A stretch of 64,000 nucleotides of DNA from Norana najaformis. Its lineage: Eukaryota > Annelida > Clitellata > Crassiclitellata > Hormogastridae. Below the pieces are notes generated by a model. The model did no database searches. It saw only the letters and a list, made by a program, of their open reading frames with translations, and was not told the DNA's origin. The position numbers and the translations under genes were made by a program. This document shows, piece after piece, positions 26,401 to 35,024 of this stretch. The DNA lies in assembly GCA_964023275.1 (NCBI GenBank), contig OZ029928.1, positions 15,435,682 through 15,499,681 of the forward strand. The letters are read 5' to 3'. Each line of letters opens with the position of its first letter. The first letter of the stretch is position 1.

Positions 26401-29400
26401 TGATGATCCATCACCATGTGTACTCCCGAAAAACGACCTTTATGAATTTAAGGACGATGAGAATGCCGTTCTTTTGACTCGACCCCGCAAACGACCTGGC
26501 GACCAAGATTCAGGTGATGACTCGACTGCGGAAGCGAAGAAGCCCAGAGTGGAGTCACTGACTGAAGGACTTGGCATCCCAACTTCAGTAGAGGCCTTGG
26601 CCAAGGAAGAAATGCAGACAAGCAAAAACAGTGCCATGCCAGTTAGCTCGGGTGCAATATACATGGAAACTGTCCACAACATATTCAGCCATCCGGTTTC
26701 CGTAGCGCCCGCGGTCTCTAAGCTGTGTGCAAATCCCATGCCTTCAACTGCTGCCACTGTTGCCATGAATATGACTCCTATGGCAACGACTCCTCCAACC
26801 TGGCAGTCAAACATGGACCGTGTCATCGACGAGGTCGCCAAGGGCAACTTCCAGCGCGGCCACGAGTTCGACTACTACGTGTCGCAGAAGAAACCGCGCA
26901 GCAAGAGTCGCGATGAGCCGCAGCCGCCGCCCCATCCTCAGCAGCAGTTCCAGCAGCAGCAGCAGCAACCGACATCTCATTCTGGAGGACCTTCGTTCGC
27001 GGCACATTCGGACGTGGCCAAGCCGCACATGATAATGACGGCGCCGGGCTTCCTGCAGATGTCCCCCGGGGCGGGGACGGTCGTTGGGCCAAGAGGTGAC
27101 GCGTCTTCGCTTCACCATCTACAGATGTACAACGCCGGAGTGGCAGCGGCCAGACAGTTGGTCTCACAGCCGCAGCTCGTTATGCTGTCGTCGGACAAGA
27201 CGTCTCCGCGGCTGACCTCGCCTCTCATCCACAATCCGCAGGCGCCGTTCCGACCGTCGACTTCTGTCTACCAGGCTGGGCTTCTTACTTCTGGTAAGGC
27301 TTCAACCTGTATACATACTGGTTAGTTCATTGTTGTAGCTATTCTATGGACTTGATTGGAGAGTGGAGAGTTGAATATGTTGTTGTTGCTGTTTGTTGTT
27401 GTTTGTTGTTGTTGTTGGTGGTGGTGGTGGTGGTGGTGTTGGTGTTCTTTTTGTTGGTGTTGGTGGTGGTGTTGTTGTTGGTGGTGGTGTTGTTGTTGTG
27501 GTGTTGGTGTTGTTGGTGGTGGTGTTGTGGTGGTGTTGTGGTGTTGTTGTTGTGGTGGTGTTGTGGTGTTGGTGGTGTTGTTGGTGGTGGTGGTGTTGGT
27601 GGTGGTGTCAGTGGTGGTGGTGGTGTTGTTGTTGGTGGTGGTGGTGTTGTTGGTGGTGGTGGTGGTGTTGTTGTTGTGGTGTTGGTGGTGGTGGTGTTGT
27701 TGGTGGTGGTGTTGGTGGTGGTGGTGTTGTTGGTGGTGGTGTCAGTGGTGTTGGTGGTGGTGTTTTTGGTGGTGGGGGTGTTGTTGTTGGTGTTATTGTT
27801 GGTGGTGGTGTTGTTGTGGTGTTGTGGTGTTGTTGTTGGTGGTGTTGTTGTTGGTGGTGTTGTTGTTGGTGGTGTTGTTGTTGGTGGTGTTGTTGTTGGT
27901 GGTGTTGGTGGTGTTGTTGGTGGTGGTGTTGGGTGGTGGTGTTGGGTGGTGGTGGTGTTGTTGGGTGGTGGTGGTAGTGGTAATTAGTAACCTCTGATGT
28001 GCTGCTGATGCACAAGTGGTGCGCACACCAGAGGTGTGCCAAAGCCAGGCCGCAATCAGGTCATTATGGTGGTGTTACGTAGTGCAGGTGTGGTGTAGGC
28101 TAAGTAGTGGTAAGCTGGGCAGACCCTGAGTGTCTTGATGGTCTGCACTTGGTATTGGTAATCTTGGTGTTGACATGATTACTGCTAAAGAAAGATTTTA
28201 TAAAGTGGCCCAACTTAAAAAACTATGAAAACCAGTATCCTTGTCAGAAATTTTCATTTATTTGTGATCTTTCTAGCATGTCTTTGGTAAAGAGCAGAAA
28301 ATTTATCTGAGTTGATGAAGGATGTACGGATAGTTGAGCTTTTTCCTATAGGGTGTGTTAAGAATTTGTAGGAAAATCCATGTAACATGACTGAGGTTTG
28401 CAAGTATTAGTCATCAGTGTTTCATGTTTTGCTAGCCATGGTGTCGTCTGCTGCCACAGGCCAGCAGCCGGGCCTCCTTTTCTGCCCTCCACCTGTTGGT
28501 TATCAGTTTTCTTCAGTCGCAGCATCTCACTCGGAATCCGGTGCCAACCAGATTCACCGTTTCCTTGGTCCAAGGGAAGAGATACCGCGAAGCTATCCTG
28601 CGTCTTCTCAGCCTCACCAGACCAATCCTTCCCCATCGTCTCGGGTGAGTGGAGTAATTTGTTTCAGAGTTCTCTGCCTGTTCTGTTGTAATGACTTCTA
28701 TAGCGCCAAACCACAAAACCGTCTGTCTCTCTTACACCCTGGACTATTAGTCTGAATTCTCACGACGTGGATTTGGCAATTCTGCGGAGTTGGCCTCTTT
28801 ACATCACTTAACAATATCTGACAAGAAATACTCATAAAATGACCGAAATCTATTGGTTATGTTATCTGTGACCCACCCACGCCTTGCTCAGTCGATGGAC
28901 AGATGGCATATTAACAAATGCATTGCTTGCTTGCTTACTTATGGTGTCTTTGTCTTATTACACAAGGTCGCTTCAGTGAATACTGTGGTCAGAAATCACA
29001 GATTTTTCCACGTGCATTGCTGTTGGTTTTATATAATAGGAGCTGATATTTAAGTTTGCTGATTTTTGCTTCTGAAGTGATATGGAATTCAAATTTCTTC
29101 AGAAAGCAGTTGTGCCAAGCAGCTGAACACTGCTCGGCGAATAGTCTGAATATGAACGTTTGTAAGACGTTGTGTCATTATTTATTAGGCGATTGAAAAA
29201 CTCTCCAATGTGCCTGTTCAGAGTCGACCAGGTCAGGATGCAATGTCGCAGAATATGAATACGGTTCTTTCAACAGCAAACATCCACAATCAGCATGAAC
29301 AGGGCAGCCACGCGAACATTCGACTCATGCCAGTCACTGTATCCCATGGCGCCTTACTTACCCACAATCCTTCATCCACGCCTCAGAGCATATCGGCACA

Positions 29401-32400
29401 GCACAATGACTCCCATCAACAGATCATCCAAGCTCAGGCACATCTTCAGTTGCAGCACCACCAGCACCAACAACAACAACAGCAACAACAACAGAACCAC
29501 CATCATCATCAGCAGCAGCAGCAGAAGGCGCTGGAGACGTCCACACCCACGTCGTCAGCTCAGGTACAGAATCCAGAGGGACACGGGAGACCGGACTACC
29601 TGTATCGGCCGGTCGGCACCCAGCAGATGAGGTTCGAAGGCGTTCCCACGCTGTCGTCGCTCGGCATTGTTGCCGGCCTTGACACTTCGATGTTCCATCC
29701 GATGTCGCCCAAGATTTCCGAGGGTCTGCTGCAGAGTAAGCGATGCTTCTGTTTCTCAAACTGGTGCCTGTTTGGCAGTCGTTGCATTTCTTATAGATAC
29801 ACATAGCTAGACCAGTGGTGGATCCAGGATTGCTTGCATGGGGGCCAGGCCATTTCCAGAGGAGTACCATATTCTGAAAGTCCACCATGCACGGGTCTGG
29901 ACTGAGGGGTGCGGCATATAACCAAGAGGGGCACAGGGTGTACCCCCTTCCGTGCCTATAGCTGAATCCACCACTGAACTAGACCTCACTTTCGTGTTGG
30001 GCTGTAGTTTAGGCAGTATATGGCAATTCTAAAGATGTTTGTTCAACGTTAGATGTTAGGCTCTGAGTGGGTATTTAATTGGTTTGAAGAAATGCAAGAG
30101 CAGTTCCTTAGGCTAGTAGCACTAGGGAGCTGCCACGTGTATGATCTGCTAACAACTAATGGGTTTTAGTGGGATGCTTTTTAAATTTTGATTTATGTTG
30201 CAGTGCTGTATATTTTGGTATTCCTAAGTGGGAAAAAAAGTTGAGAGAATTAACTTAGTTTTTAGGACACAGTTTCATCAAAAGAGTTAACGTTTTTGAC
30301 TCTAATTCATTGGTGTGACGCTTGAATACTTATGCTTTTTAACAGACTTGCCCCGTCAGCCTGGCACGTTGGTAGCGTTTGGTGGTTATCCTCAGCAGAT
30401 GCAGTACGGAATGATGCTGCCTCATGGACCTCTGGCCAATGTGAAGGATACAGGCAGCTCAGCGCCAGTGTCGTCATCTGCTTCTGGCACTGCCAGTGAA
30501 CTGAGAGAAGCCCTGGCACAGCCGTCCCGACTGGCGCAGCAGGAACAACTGATGCAGCAGAACGTCCTACACACGAGGCCGCACGGCCTGCCAGACCTGT
30601 GTCCTTCGCCAGTCGGCCTTGGCCAGCACCGCATGCCCTTCACGATACAGGAACCTCGTTCCATGTCGACATCCCGCGCCGAGCCAAAAGCCGCCGGGCC
30701 TCCGTCGTCCGTGGAATCCACGGTCCCTCTTCCATCTGGTCCGCCCATATCCCTGATCCAACCGTTCGGAGACCCGGCCTCGGGCCAATGCCACCCGTCG
30801 GGGGCAGACAAGGTGCCCCTCAGCATGGTCGAGATGAGAACGGCCGCGGGGCAGCAGATGTACCGGTCAGATCCAAGGATACAGATGCTGAAGTACGATC
30901 CGGGGGTCGCTGCTGCTGCCGCCCATGGACTGGCGATAGACACTCGGCAGCTGGAGCAACTGATGCTGTCCGGGCGTGTTATGTCGCCACAGATTGCGCA
31001 GCATCACCTGATGGTTACCGGGCAGATGCAGTCGCAACAGCAGCAGCAGCAGCCGGCCATGTCGCCTTTCTCGCATCCCGATCATCCGGTCGGGAGGCCG
31101 CCTTCTGTTCACCATCTTCCGTCGTCGTCTGCACCGCAGAGCCAAATCGCCCGGCCGAGTCCCGACTGTTCGGACAGCATTGGAAGTCTGCTTCAGGTAG
31201 AATCCTAGAGTTTTTGTCTGCAGTATACGTATATTTTTATTTTATTTATTTTTTAATTTATTTAAAGCACTTGTAACGCGTGTAGTGTCAGTGCACCTGA
31301 ATTTGAATATAAGTAACATTTTGTTGATGGTCCACAGCTTTGGAATTCGCTGCCAAGTTCTGTTTGTTCTGTCAATTCTGTGATGTTATTCGGTTCGTAA
31401 GACTCGTCTGTTTCAACTTGCTTACCCGCTGTAGCTTAGCTTCTGGTTTCTCTGACCTATCGGAATTCAACCCGGCTGCTCCAATGGATTATGATTTTGG
31501 ATTGTGATTTTAACTTGAAGCGACCATTGACTGATGCCATGCGTTGAAATCTGTGTCCTGATGAAGAGCAGTCCAAGGAGGCTGCTGTTTTCGACTGCCC
31601 GGTTAATACTTGTACATACAACTCCCAACTTTCGTTTTTTTTTCCAGAGGTTCCCGGTCATGTGGAACGGCACGCTGGAGCTAAAGAACGATCGTGCCCC
31701 AGTGCAGATGCACTTTATTTCGGGCAACCGCACCCTGGTTCCAGCCTCACTCCAGGACAATAATAAACCGCTTCACATTGGCCAGCGAATGCGGCTGGAA
31801 GCTGCTCAACTGGAACAGGTCTCAAGACGGATGATGGTAAGCATGTTTGTTAGCTACGTTGGTAAAAGCATATGTCAAGGCGCCTCTGGGTGTGAGATGC
31901 CGCTTTGCAACCAGATCTTGGCTTATTTAAGAGATTTGAATCTCGGGCTAGCACGTTCCATACACGGGCACCTTAAATGGCGTGGCACCCATTCAAACGG
32001 GCAGTGGTGGGGAATGATCTCACCCTATCAGTTCATTGAAAAGTGAGCAGGGTCGAGGCCATACAATCGCTATAGAAAACTGTGTACATTTACATTTAAG
32101 CGTTTGCCAGTTACCGCTCTGCCCCTAGAGGTATGCTTTGTTCTAGAAATTCAGATTCATTGCTTGCCGGCTCCATGGCCTGAGGGAAGGCTTTGAGGGC
32201 CTTATCTACATCCAGTCAAGTTTTGTGGGAGATTTTACTTATTAGGTGACTTTTCTAGTTAGTTATCTGAGCCTATTTTAGCTACTGATGAACTTTTTGT
32301 TCTTACTGACAAGTTCTTCACTCTGTTGCTTTGTGCCTCAGATTGAGATATACTGACTTTGCACACATGATAAATGCAATATAATTATAACAATAATACT

Positions 32401-33610
32401 AATATTTTTTAGAACGAGAGTGAATACAGTATGTTGGTGGCTGTGCCAAGTGGTATTGATACACTGATGCTGATGACATCGGCACATTCACTTCAGAACG
32501 GCTTCATTCGATATCTGCAGGAAAAGCAGGCTGCAGGAATAGTTAACATCTACCAGCCCAGCACTAACCAGGTAAGCAGTGAACGGATCGTGCTAGATAG
32601 TTTTCAGAGGTTGTGAAGGGTATTGTTCTTGTCGTCTTAGCTCTGCTGCAGCTGTAAGAACATAATGCTCATAGAGAGCTGGGGCATTACCAGATGATTC
32701 AAATCCTGAATGCATTAGGAGAGCAAGGCCTGAATCATGCTAGAAGAGGTAATCGTCCTTGAGGCTCAGTTCAAATGGAATTGTAGATAAATAGTTGCTG
32801 CTCCAGACTTATATACTCTCACATATTCTAGTCTGCCATCTGTGTTGGCTGTGATAGTAGGGGTGCCTTTGGGTGGCATAATTAGTGTCCACCTAACACT
32901 GTCCTCCACTGTCCTTGTATGCTATACCAGAACATATAGTTTTGATTTTCTATGACAAGCTATGAAAGAATATTTAAACTTGCTGGTATCCAGTGTTGTC
33001 CGAAAATCCATATGTTAAAACTTTCACTGCTTATGCATTCTAACATTTGAATTAACAGTAGATATGAATATCCAGGGTAGATGTGAATCTGTACTTCTAG
33101 CAATCAGAATGTGTATTTACGCTATCTAGATGCTTCCCGGATACCTTAATACCGGTTTCCTCGTTGCCTGCCCATGCCTCCCTTCGCTCAGCTACCTGTG
33201 GTCTCTTGGTAGTCCCTCGCGTCCGCACTACGACTGCTCAGTCCAGGAGCTTTGCCTTTGTTGGCCCTTCCAGCTGGAACTGCCTTCCTCTTGAGCTGCG
33301 GCTTCAGTTACTTAGTCTCTCTCCTAACCTGTCTCGCAAACGCCTGAAATCCTTTTTGTGTGTTCAAGTCGGGAGCGCCACTGTTTCCTAAGTGGCGCTT
33401 TATAAATGTTCGTTTACAATTACAATTAACATTATTTATTTCAGACTGTTTGAAACATTTATTGCTGTATTATGATTTCAGGCAACGTATGTGATCCACA
33501 TATTTCCACCGTGCGAATTCTCCAGCACGAACCTAGCACGTTTTGCCCAAGACATCGTCCAGAACACGTCAGATTCGAATTACCTCCTAATAGTAATAAC
33601 CACCTGTTAA
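2950..33610 (+). CDS. SPEN: SPEN / split ends (SHARP, MINT) homologue, 5' end missing
   Basis: SPEN-family proteins are large nuclear RNA-binding transcriptional regulators; the C-terminal SPOC domain recruits SMRT/NCoR-type co-repressors, and the family acts in Notch signalling and RNA-directed silencing. Eighteen exons read from the sequence, all with AG/GT borders: 2950-3246, 12000-12176, 12511-12681, 12841-13095, 13535-13623, 13805-13953, 14571-14696, 15250-15477, 16228-16370, 17283-17447, 17903-23327, 23759-27293, 28436-28644, 29189-29735, 30346-31196, 31648-31836, 32413-32571 and 33482-33610 (stop TAA). Phases agree at every junction, giving 4,280 codons plus stop. Domains: RRM1 C-terminal half, RS-rich linker, RRM2-4, a very long disordered region with short SPEN-specific blocks (TQSFRKQMEAQRK; SRSSIFDQDSQRLEQL), Gln tracts, and SPOC. 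Human SPEN is about 3,660 residues and fly Spen about 5,500, so this length is normal. The start exon is not in view. Small exons in the 8.7-kb intron could have been missed. Confidence 0.95.
3686..4348 (+). promoter_or_regulatory. Cluster of nine GGATTA motifs, all on one strand
   Basis: GGATTA (complement TAATCC) occurs at 3686, 3745, 3935, 3945, 3962, 4022, 4167, 4177 and 4343. About 0.16 copies per strand would be expected by chance in 663 bp of even composition. TAATCC is the core site of K50 homeodomains (Otx, Goosecoid, Pitx, Bicoid). Spacing is irregular (10 to 190 bp), which argues against a simple tandem repeat. An intronic enhancer is one reading; a decayed repeat is another. Confidence 0.35.
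4921..5095 (-). mobile_element. SINE-2 (tRNA-derived, AAT-tailed), degraded
   Basis: It shares the stretches CTACACAGTAAC, CTCAGGGTAGG-like and the tRNA-like end GAGCCGAGCACTGTATCCAG with copies at 43570-43740 and 54600-54795. The ATT-rich tail lies at the low-coordinate side, so the element runs on the - strand. The complement of the head resembles tRNA A-box and B-box regions. Confidence 0.7.
5555..5830 (+). mobile_element. LINE-c 3' end (non-LTR retrotransposon ORF2 C-terminus)
   Basis: Translation on the + strand gives KLRFFGHVMRSDGLEKEMM, then GKRKQGRPRKKWMDRI and a MNLAQLRDATLERKKWR block ending RTDSTR and a stop. This GHVMR / GRPRKKW / W-R-R pattern is the familiar C-terminal tail of animal non-LTR retrotransposon ORF2 proteins. 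The 5' remainder of the element is absent, as expected for a truncated insertion. It sits in the same orientation as SPEN, inside its long intron. Confidence 0.85.
7770..7925 (+). mobile_element. SINE-1, 5'-truncated
   Basis: The diagnostic string GGCTTATTTAAGAGATTT, the CTAGCGCGGGGACCT block and AGCAGGGTCCAGGCCATAC match SINE-1 copies at 31842, 49368, 58436 and 62120. The tRNA-like head is missing. Confidence 0.8.
8717..8785. repeat. Hairpin: 22-bp inverted repeat with 25-nt loop
   Basis: The arm 8717-8738 is the reverse complement of 8764-8785 at 21 of 22 positions (core ATACTTAATTATACATAC). The loop contains CTCAGGGTAGGCTTG, a fragment also found in SINE-2. Its size is in the range of a microRNA precursor, but the arms are AT-rich and the loop is repeat-derived. 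Confidence 0.7.
11458..11676 (+). mobile_element. SINE-4, tRNA-derived, complete with (ATC)n tail
   Basis: The head GACGCGGTGGTGTAGTGG carries an A-box-like start and GGTTCGAATCTGCC is a good B box, with an anticodon-stem-like CTAGTAACTGG between. A non-tRNA body follows (AAGGCAACGGGAAACCACC; GGCTTAAAGCCAATGGGCC), then a CATCATCAT tail. It lies just after a (TG/TA)n microsatellite. It is the only SINE-4 copy in the window. Confidence 0.85.
12000..12681 (+). CDS. SPEN: SPEN exons of the RS-rich linker (12000-12176; 12511-12681)
   Basis: The first exon reads LLEDAAEAKSAEQ and then an Arg/Asp/Ser-rich run (DLDRDRSRPRPYPG). The second gives SHLDSHGNQGSKLND and then RSGRARSRSRSTARSQS. Both correspond to the Arg/Ser-rich segment between RRM1 and RRM2 of vertebrate SPEN. 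The junction codon AA|A (Lys) joins them across the 334-bp intron. Confidence 0.85.
12841..13623 (+). CDS. SPEN: SPEN exons encoding RRM2 (12841-13095; 13535-13623)
   Basis: The first exon has GLLIHGFPVRSTDTSIRDG and then LFHDYKKYYRG, matching human SPEN (VQNLPVRSTDTSLKDGLFHEFKKFG), and ends at YAVVSFKK. The second exon gives HEDAAKALEDSKDKRFFG and TKVTVTTHPGFG, the last helix and strand of the RRM. The intron acceptor at 12840 is preceded by a 28-bp tandem duplication (from 12779). Confidence 0.93.
13805..14696 (+). CDS. SPEN: SPEN exons encoding RRM3 (13805-13953; 14571-14696)
   Basis: The exons read SHKATRTLFVGNLDKTTT (RNP2 LFVGNL), then MLRDLFSKYGYI, and after a 617-bp intron EIDIKNQGQALSYAFIQF (RNP1-like) and HDMDDKYINTNKVK. 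Human SPEN has KATRTLFIGNLEKTTT at this place. The donor at 13954 lies within a 20-bp tandem duplication. Confidence 0.95.
14845..15003. repeat. About 31-bp tandem repeat in the intron between RRM3 and RRM4
   Basis: The unit CCTCCCCACAAGTAGAGTGT plus AAGATAAGGCTA recurs about five times. A lone diverged unit (AAGGCTACCTCCCCACAAGT) appears near 15700 in the next intron, suggesting local copying. Confidence 0.9.
15250..17447 (+). CDS. SPEN: SPEN exons encoding RRM4 and its C-terminal linker
   Basis: Exon 15250-15477 reads LGFGKVIPSSCVWVDGISD and KYLTNQFAKFG, matching the human LGFGKSMPTNCVWLDGLSS block. Exon 16228-16370 starts VDFASRECQNLFLDNME, the conserved VDFANRESQLAFYHCME element. Exon 17283-17447 is Gly/Arg/Tyr-rich (PPPRGGRYHGYDGH; RMGSRGGYYDGF), like the Arg/Tyr-rich segment after RRM4 in other SPEN proteins. 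Phases 0, 2 and 2 carry the frame into the giant exon. Confidence 0.94.
17903..23327 (+). CDS. SPEN: SPEN giant exon 1 (5,425 bp; disordered central region)
   Basis: The exon is one uninterrupted frame of 1,808 codons; any ORF start upstream of 17903 is intron read-through. It begins with an Arg/Tyr/Asp-rich part and Ser-Pro sites, and contains SPEN landmarks: TQSFRKQMEAQRK (near 19258), KHKRSYRTKLSDD (near 19510), and LARTLLSRSSIFDQDSQRLE (near 20870; human has SRFLHSSIFEQDSKRLQ). The last third (about 21900-23220) is very Lys/Glu/Ser-rich and probably disordered or charged single helix. Long reading frames on the opposite strand are shadows of its biased codons. Confidence 0.95.
23328..23758. 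other. SPEN intron between the giant exons
   Basis: The intron is 431 bp. It holds a foldback element (23456-23614) and a palindromic X-box-like sequence TTGCCTAGCAACC at 23402. Exon phases are 0 on both sides. Confidence 0.8.
23456..23614. mobile_element. Small foldback (MITE-like) element
   Basis: The left end TAACTTCTAGAGCGCC and the right end CACTTTATAGAAGTCATTAG are imperfect inverted repeats. Internal CACAAGGCATCAACTGATG recurs in related copies at 42640-42850 and, one end only, at 63429-63480. Confidence 0.6.
23759..27293 (+). CDS. SPEN: SPEN giant exon 2 (3,535 bp; acidic/Ser-rich region)
   Basis: One open frame of 1,178 codons follows acceptor TATCTTCCAG. It opens with Ser/Lys/Asp-rich sequence (SSSSSPSSSDDEK), typical CK2-type acidic serine runs, continues as Lys/Glu-rich disordered sequence, and ends with a more hydrophobic Pro/Gln/Met-rich part including a Gln tract (HPQQQFQQQQQQ, near 26935). 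Near 26815 the block VIDEVAKGNFQRGHEFDYYV is distinctive and may be a conserved interaction motif, although I do not recognise it. The donor is GTAAGG. Confidence 0.93.
27370..27985 (+). repeat. GT-rich (GTT/GGT)n minisatellite, 0.6 kb, intronic
   Basis: The + strand, which is the SPEN sense strand, contains almost only G and T for about 600 bp, in runs such as GGTGGTGGTGGTGG and TTGTTGTTG. It starts about 75 bp after the donor at 27294. All three + frames are open (Val/Gly/Cys/Trp) and the - frames give His/Thr/Gln/Pro; these are composition effects, not genes. Confidence 0.95.
28436..31196 (+). CDS. SPEN: SPEN Gln/His/Pro-rich exons before SPOC (3 exons)
   Basis: Exons 28436-28644, 29189-29735 and 30346-31196 keep frame (phases 1, 0, 1, 0). 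The second has HQHQQQQQQQQQNHHHHQQQ near 29460; the third has QMQSQQQQQQPAMS near 31025 and Met/Pro/Gln-rich sequence. The tracts mix CAG and CAA codons, which limits repeat instability. This corresponds to the Pro/Gln-rich region just before SPOC in vertebrate SPEN. Confidence 0.9.
29813..29976. mobile_element. hAT-type MITE in a SPEN intron
   Basis: The termini CAGTGGTGGATCCAGG and GCTGAATCCACCACTG are inverted repeats. The flanking 8-bp sequences AGCTAGAC and AACTAGAC match at 7 of 8 positions, the target duplication size of hAT elements. It shares internal ACCATGCACGGG and ATAACCAAGAGGG with the copy at 59460-59625. Confidence 0.85.
31648..33610 (+). CDS. SPEN: SPEN SPOC domain exons (31648-31836; 32413-32571; 33482-33610)
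   Basis: These are the last 157 residues, the SPOC co-repressor-binding domain. Exon 1 gives RFPVMWNGTLELKNDRAP and QRMRLEAAQLEQVSRRMM; exon 2 gives NGFIRYLQEKQAAGIVNIY; exon 3 gives YVIHIFPPCEF and ends SNYLLIVITTC. Human SPOC has YPIVWQGLLALKND, QRMRLEATQLEGVARRM, FITYLQAKQAAGIINV and YVLQIFPPCEF. The Lys of LKND, the Arg pair of QRMR and the Tyr of RYLQ, which belong to the basic patch that binds phosphoserine motifs of SMRT/NCoR, are kept. The protein ends directly after the domain, as usual. Confidence 0.96.
31842..32095 (+). mobile_element. SINE-1, nearly complete, abutting the SPOC exon donor
   Basis: It begins with the tRNA-like TTAGCTACGTTGG, followed by GGCTTATTTAAGAGATTT, TCTCGGGCTAGCACG, CCTTAAATGGCGTGGC and GGGTCGAGGCCATAC, and ends ACATTTACATTT. 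It starts within about 6 nt of the exon end at 31836, leaving the donor GTAAGC intact. Confidence 0.9.
33164..33427 (+). mobile_element. LINE-b 3' end (CR1/L2-like), in the last SPEN intron
   Basis: Translation gives RSFAFVGPSSWNCLPLELR and SRKRLKSFLC, the usual C-terminal tail of CR1/L2-type reverse transcriptases. It is followed by GTGGCGCTTTATAAATGTTC and the tail TACAATTACAATTA. A second copy of this 3' end is at 43200-43386. Confidence 0.88.
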
Positions 33611-34633
33611 TCGTAGCCATTGACAACAACGAAACGATTGTCACACGATGTCGGTGAACCTGCTCTGGTCGACGTGGATGCTCCACGTAGCAAGCGAGCA
33701 GCGACTCGAAGGCCGATGCTGAAGCCACCAAGACTGTGATCATTTTCAGAGAGGGTCTAGAATCCCTCTTCCAGAGATGCATTTCTCTGCTGGACTGTTG
33801 CTTAAGACTGAATTAAAATGATCCGTGGTCCAACGGTTTGTTGGCCTGATTTGACGATTGTTTTAAAGAATTCTTTGTTGGCATTAATATCTGGGGCAAA
33901 TACGTTGTCAGCTAGTGCTGTATACTGCTGTGCAGGCAGTGCACAAGCCTTGGCCTGCTAGTTAGCACCATCGGCAATGGGGTATCTCGAAGTCACCGTA
34001 CGGTGTTCGGGTCTTGCACGAAACTTAATTTGTAGCATTTGGCAGAGACAGAAACCACGTAGGTAAAAGGCTACAGACAGGACGATATGCACTTCGCTAC
34101 AGTGGCGTAGCGTAGTTCAGCTTTTTCAGTAATTTTGTTTTATCCACGCAAATCCTGTGATTAGTTAACATCTTGCAACAAACCCATTTTGGAAACTGTA
34201 AATAGAGACTGGGTATGAGGGTGTACATTTATGGACTCTGGGTAATTGCGCAAATGCTGGACAGTGATTGGTCATTCAAAAGAAAGCGTTGAAATTTTCA
34301 GTTGATCTTACGGCTTCTGCCGATTGTTTTATATTCGTTTTATTCTCAAATAAAAAGTACCTTAATTATCACGATGAACTGGGTCTGGTTGCGTAATAAA
34401 ACCGGTCTGTTTGGAAAGTCAGAACTTTCAGGACAGAAAGGTCTTGCAGTGCTTTCGATAGGTACCTAAATGGCGCTATATTATGAGTCTTGATACAGAT
34501 ACACGACATACACATACACTGCTAGAGTACAACATACAACTGTCATCCACTGTAAGGTAATTTGGCACTTTTCATAAAAATCAGGCAAAATCAGTGCTTT
34601 GAAACTGAAGTTGCACGTGACTGCCACTCATTA
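33611..34633 (+). other. SPEN 3' UTR and 3' flank
   Basis: About 1 kb follows the SPEN stop codon with no other coding signal. Possible poly(A) signals are ATTAAA at 33812 and AATAAA at 34349 and 34395. The transposon begins at 34634, so the transcript probably ends before it. Confidence 0.6.
34349..34400 (+). terminator. Candidate SPEN poly(A) signals
   Basis: Two AATAAA hexamers lie at 34349 and 34395, about 740 and 785 bp after the stop codon. Which is used cannot be decided without transcript data. A weaker ATTAAA is at 33812. Confidence 0.45.
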
Positions 34634-34924
34634 CACTGGATCACAACGATTTTGCTACTGAAAGTAATGCATGTGCCTTATATTGATTCAAATGTCCTGA
34701 TTCCAAATATGAAGTCAGAATCTGCCCAGCACGTCTAGATTTTAAGTTATGCATGCATTCAATTAATGACTTAAGGACGCGTTTTCGGTTATGTCTGTAC
34801 ATTCTGTTGTATGTGTCTCCGCGATTGCTGCCAGTGATACGTGCATGCCTGTAAGTGTCGCCTGAAATATTCCTAACAGCAAGCCTTCAGCAGCCGCTAG
34901 ACATGATTGGGCATGTCAGCGAGC

Positions 34925-34952
34925 TGACGTCAGCATCAATACCAGTATATAA
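34925..34952 (+). promoter_or_regulatory. Transposon promoter: CRE-like site and TATA box
   Basis: TGACGTCA, a perfect palindromic CRE, is at 34925 and TATATAA at 34946, followed about 75 bp later by the first ATG of the transposon gene (35025). The spacing suits a compact TATA promoter internal to the element. Confidence 0.5.
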
Positions 34953-35024
34953 GGCGAGATTGCGTAGAACGAAGGTGAAGTTTTCTTATATAGCTGTAGC
35001 TAGTGTGTGAGATTTAATTTTGAA

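Noticed and set aside
27346..27997. Long poly-Val/Gly/Cys/Trp frames on + and His/Thr/Gln frames on -
   Set aside because: All are products of the GT-rich simple repeat; every frame is open at once.
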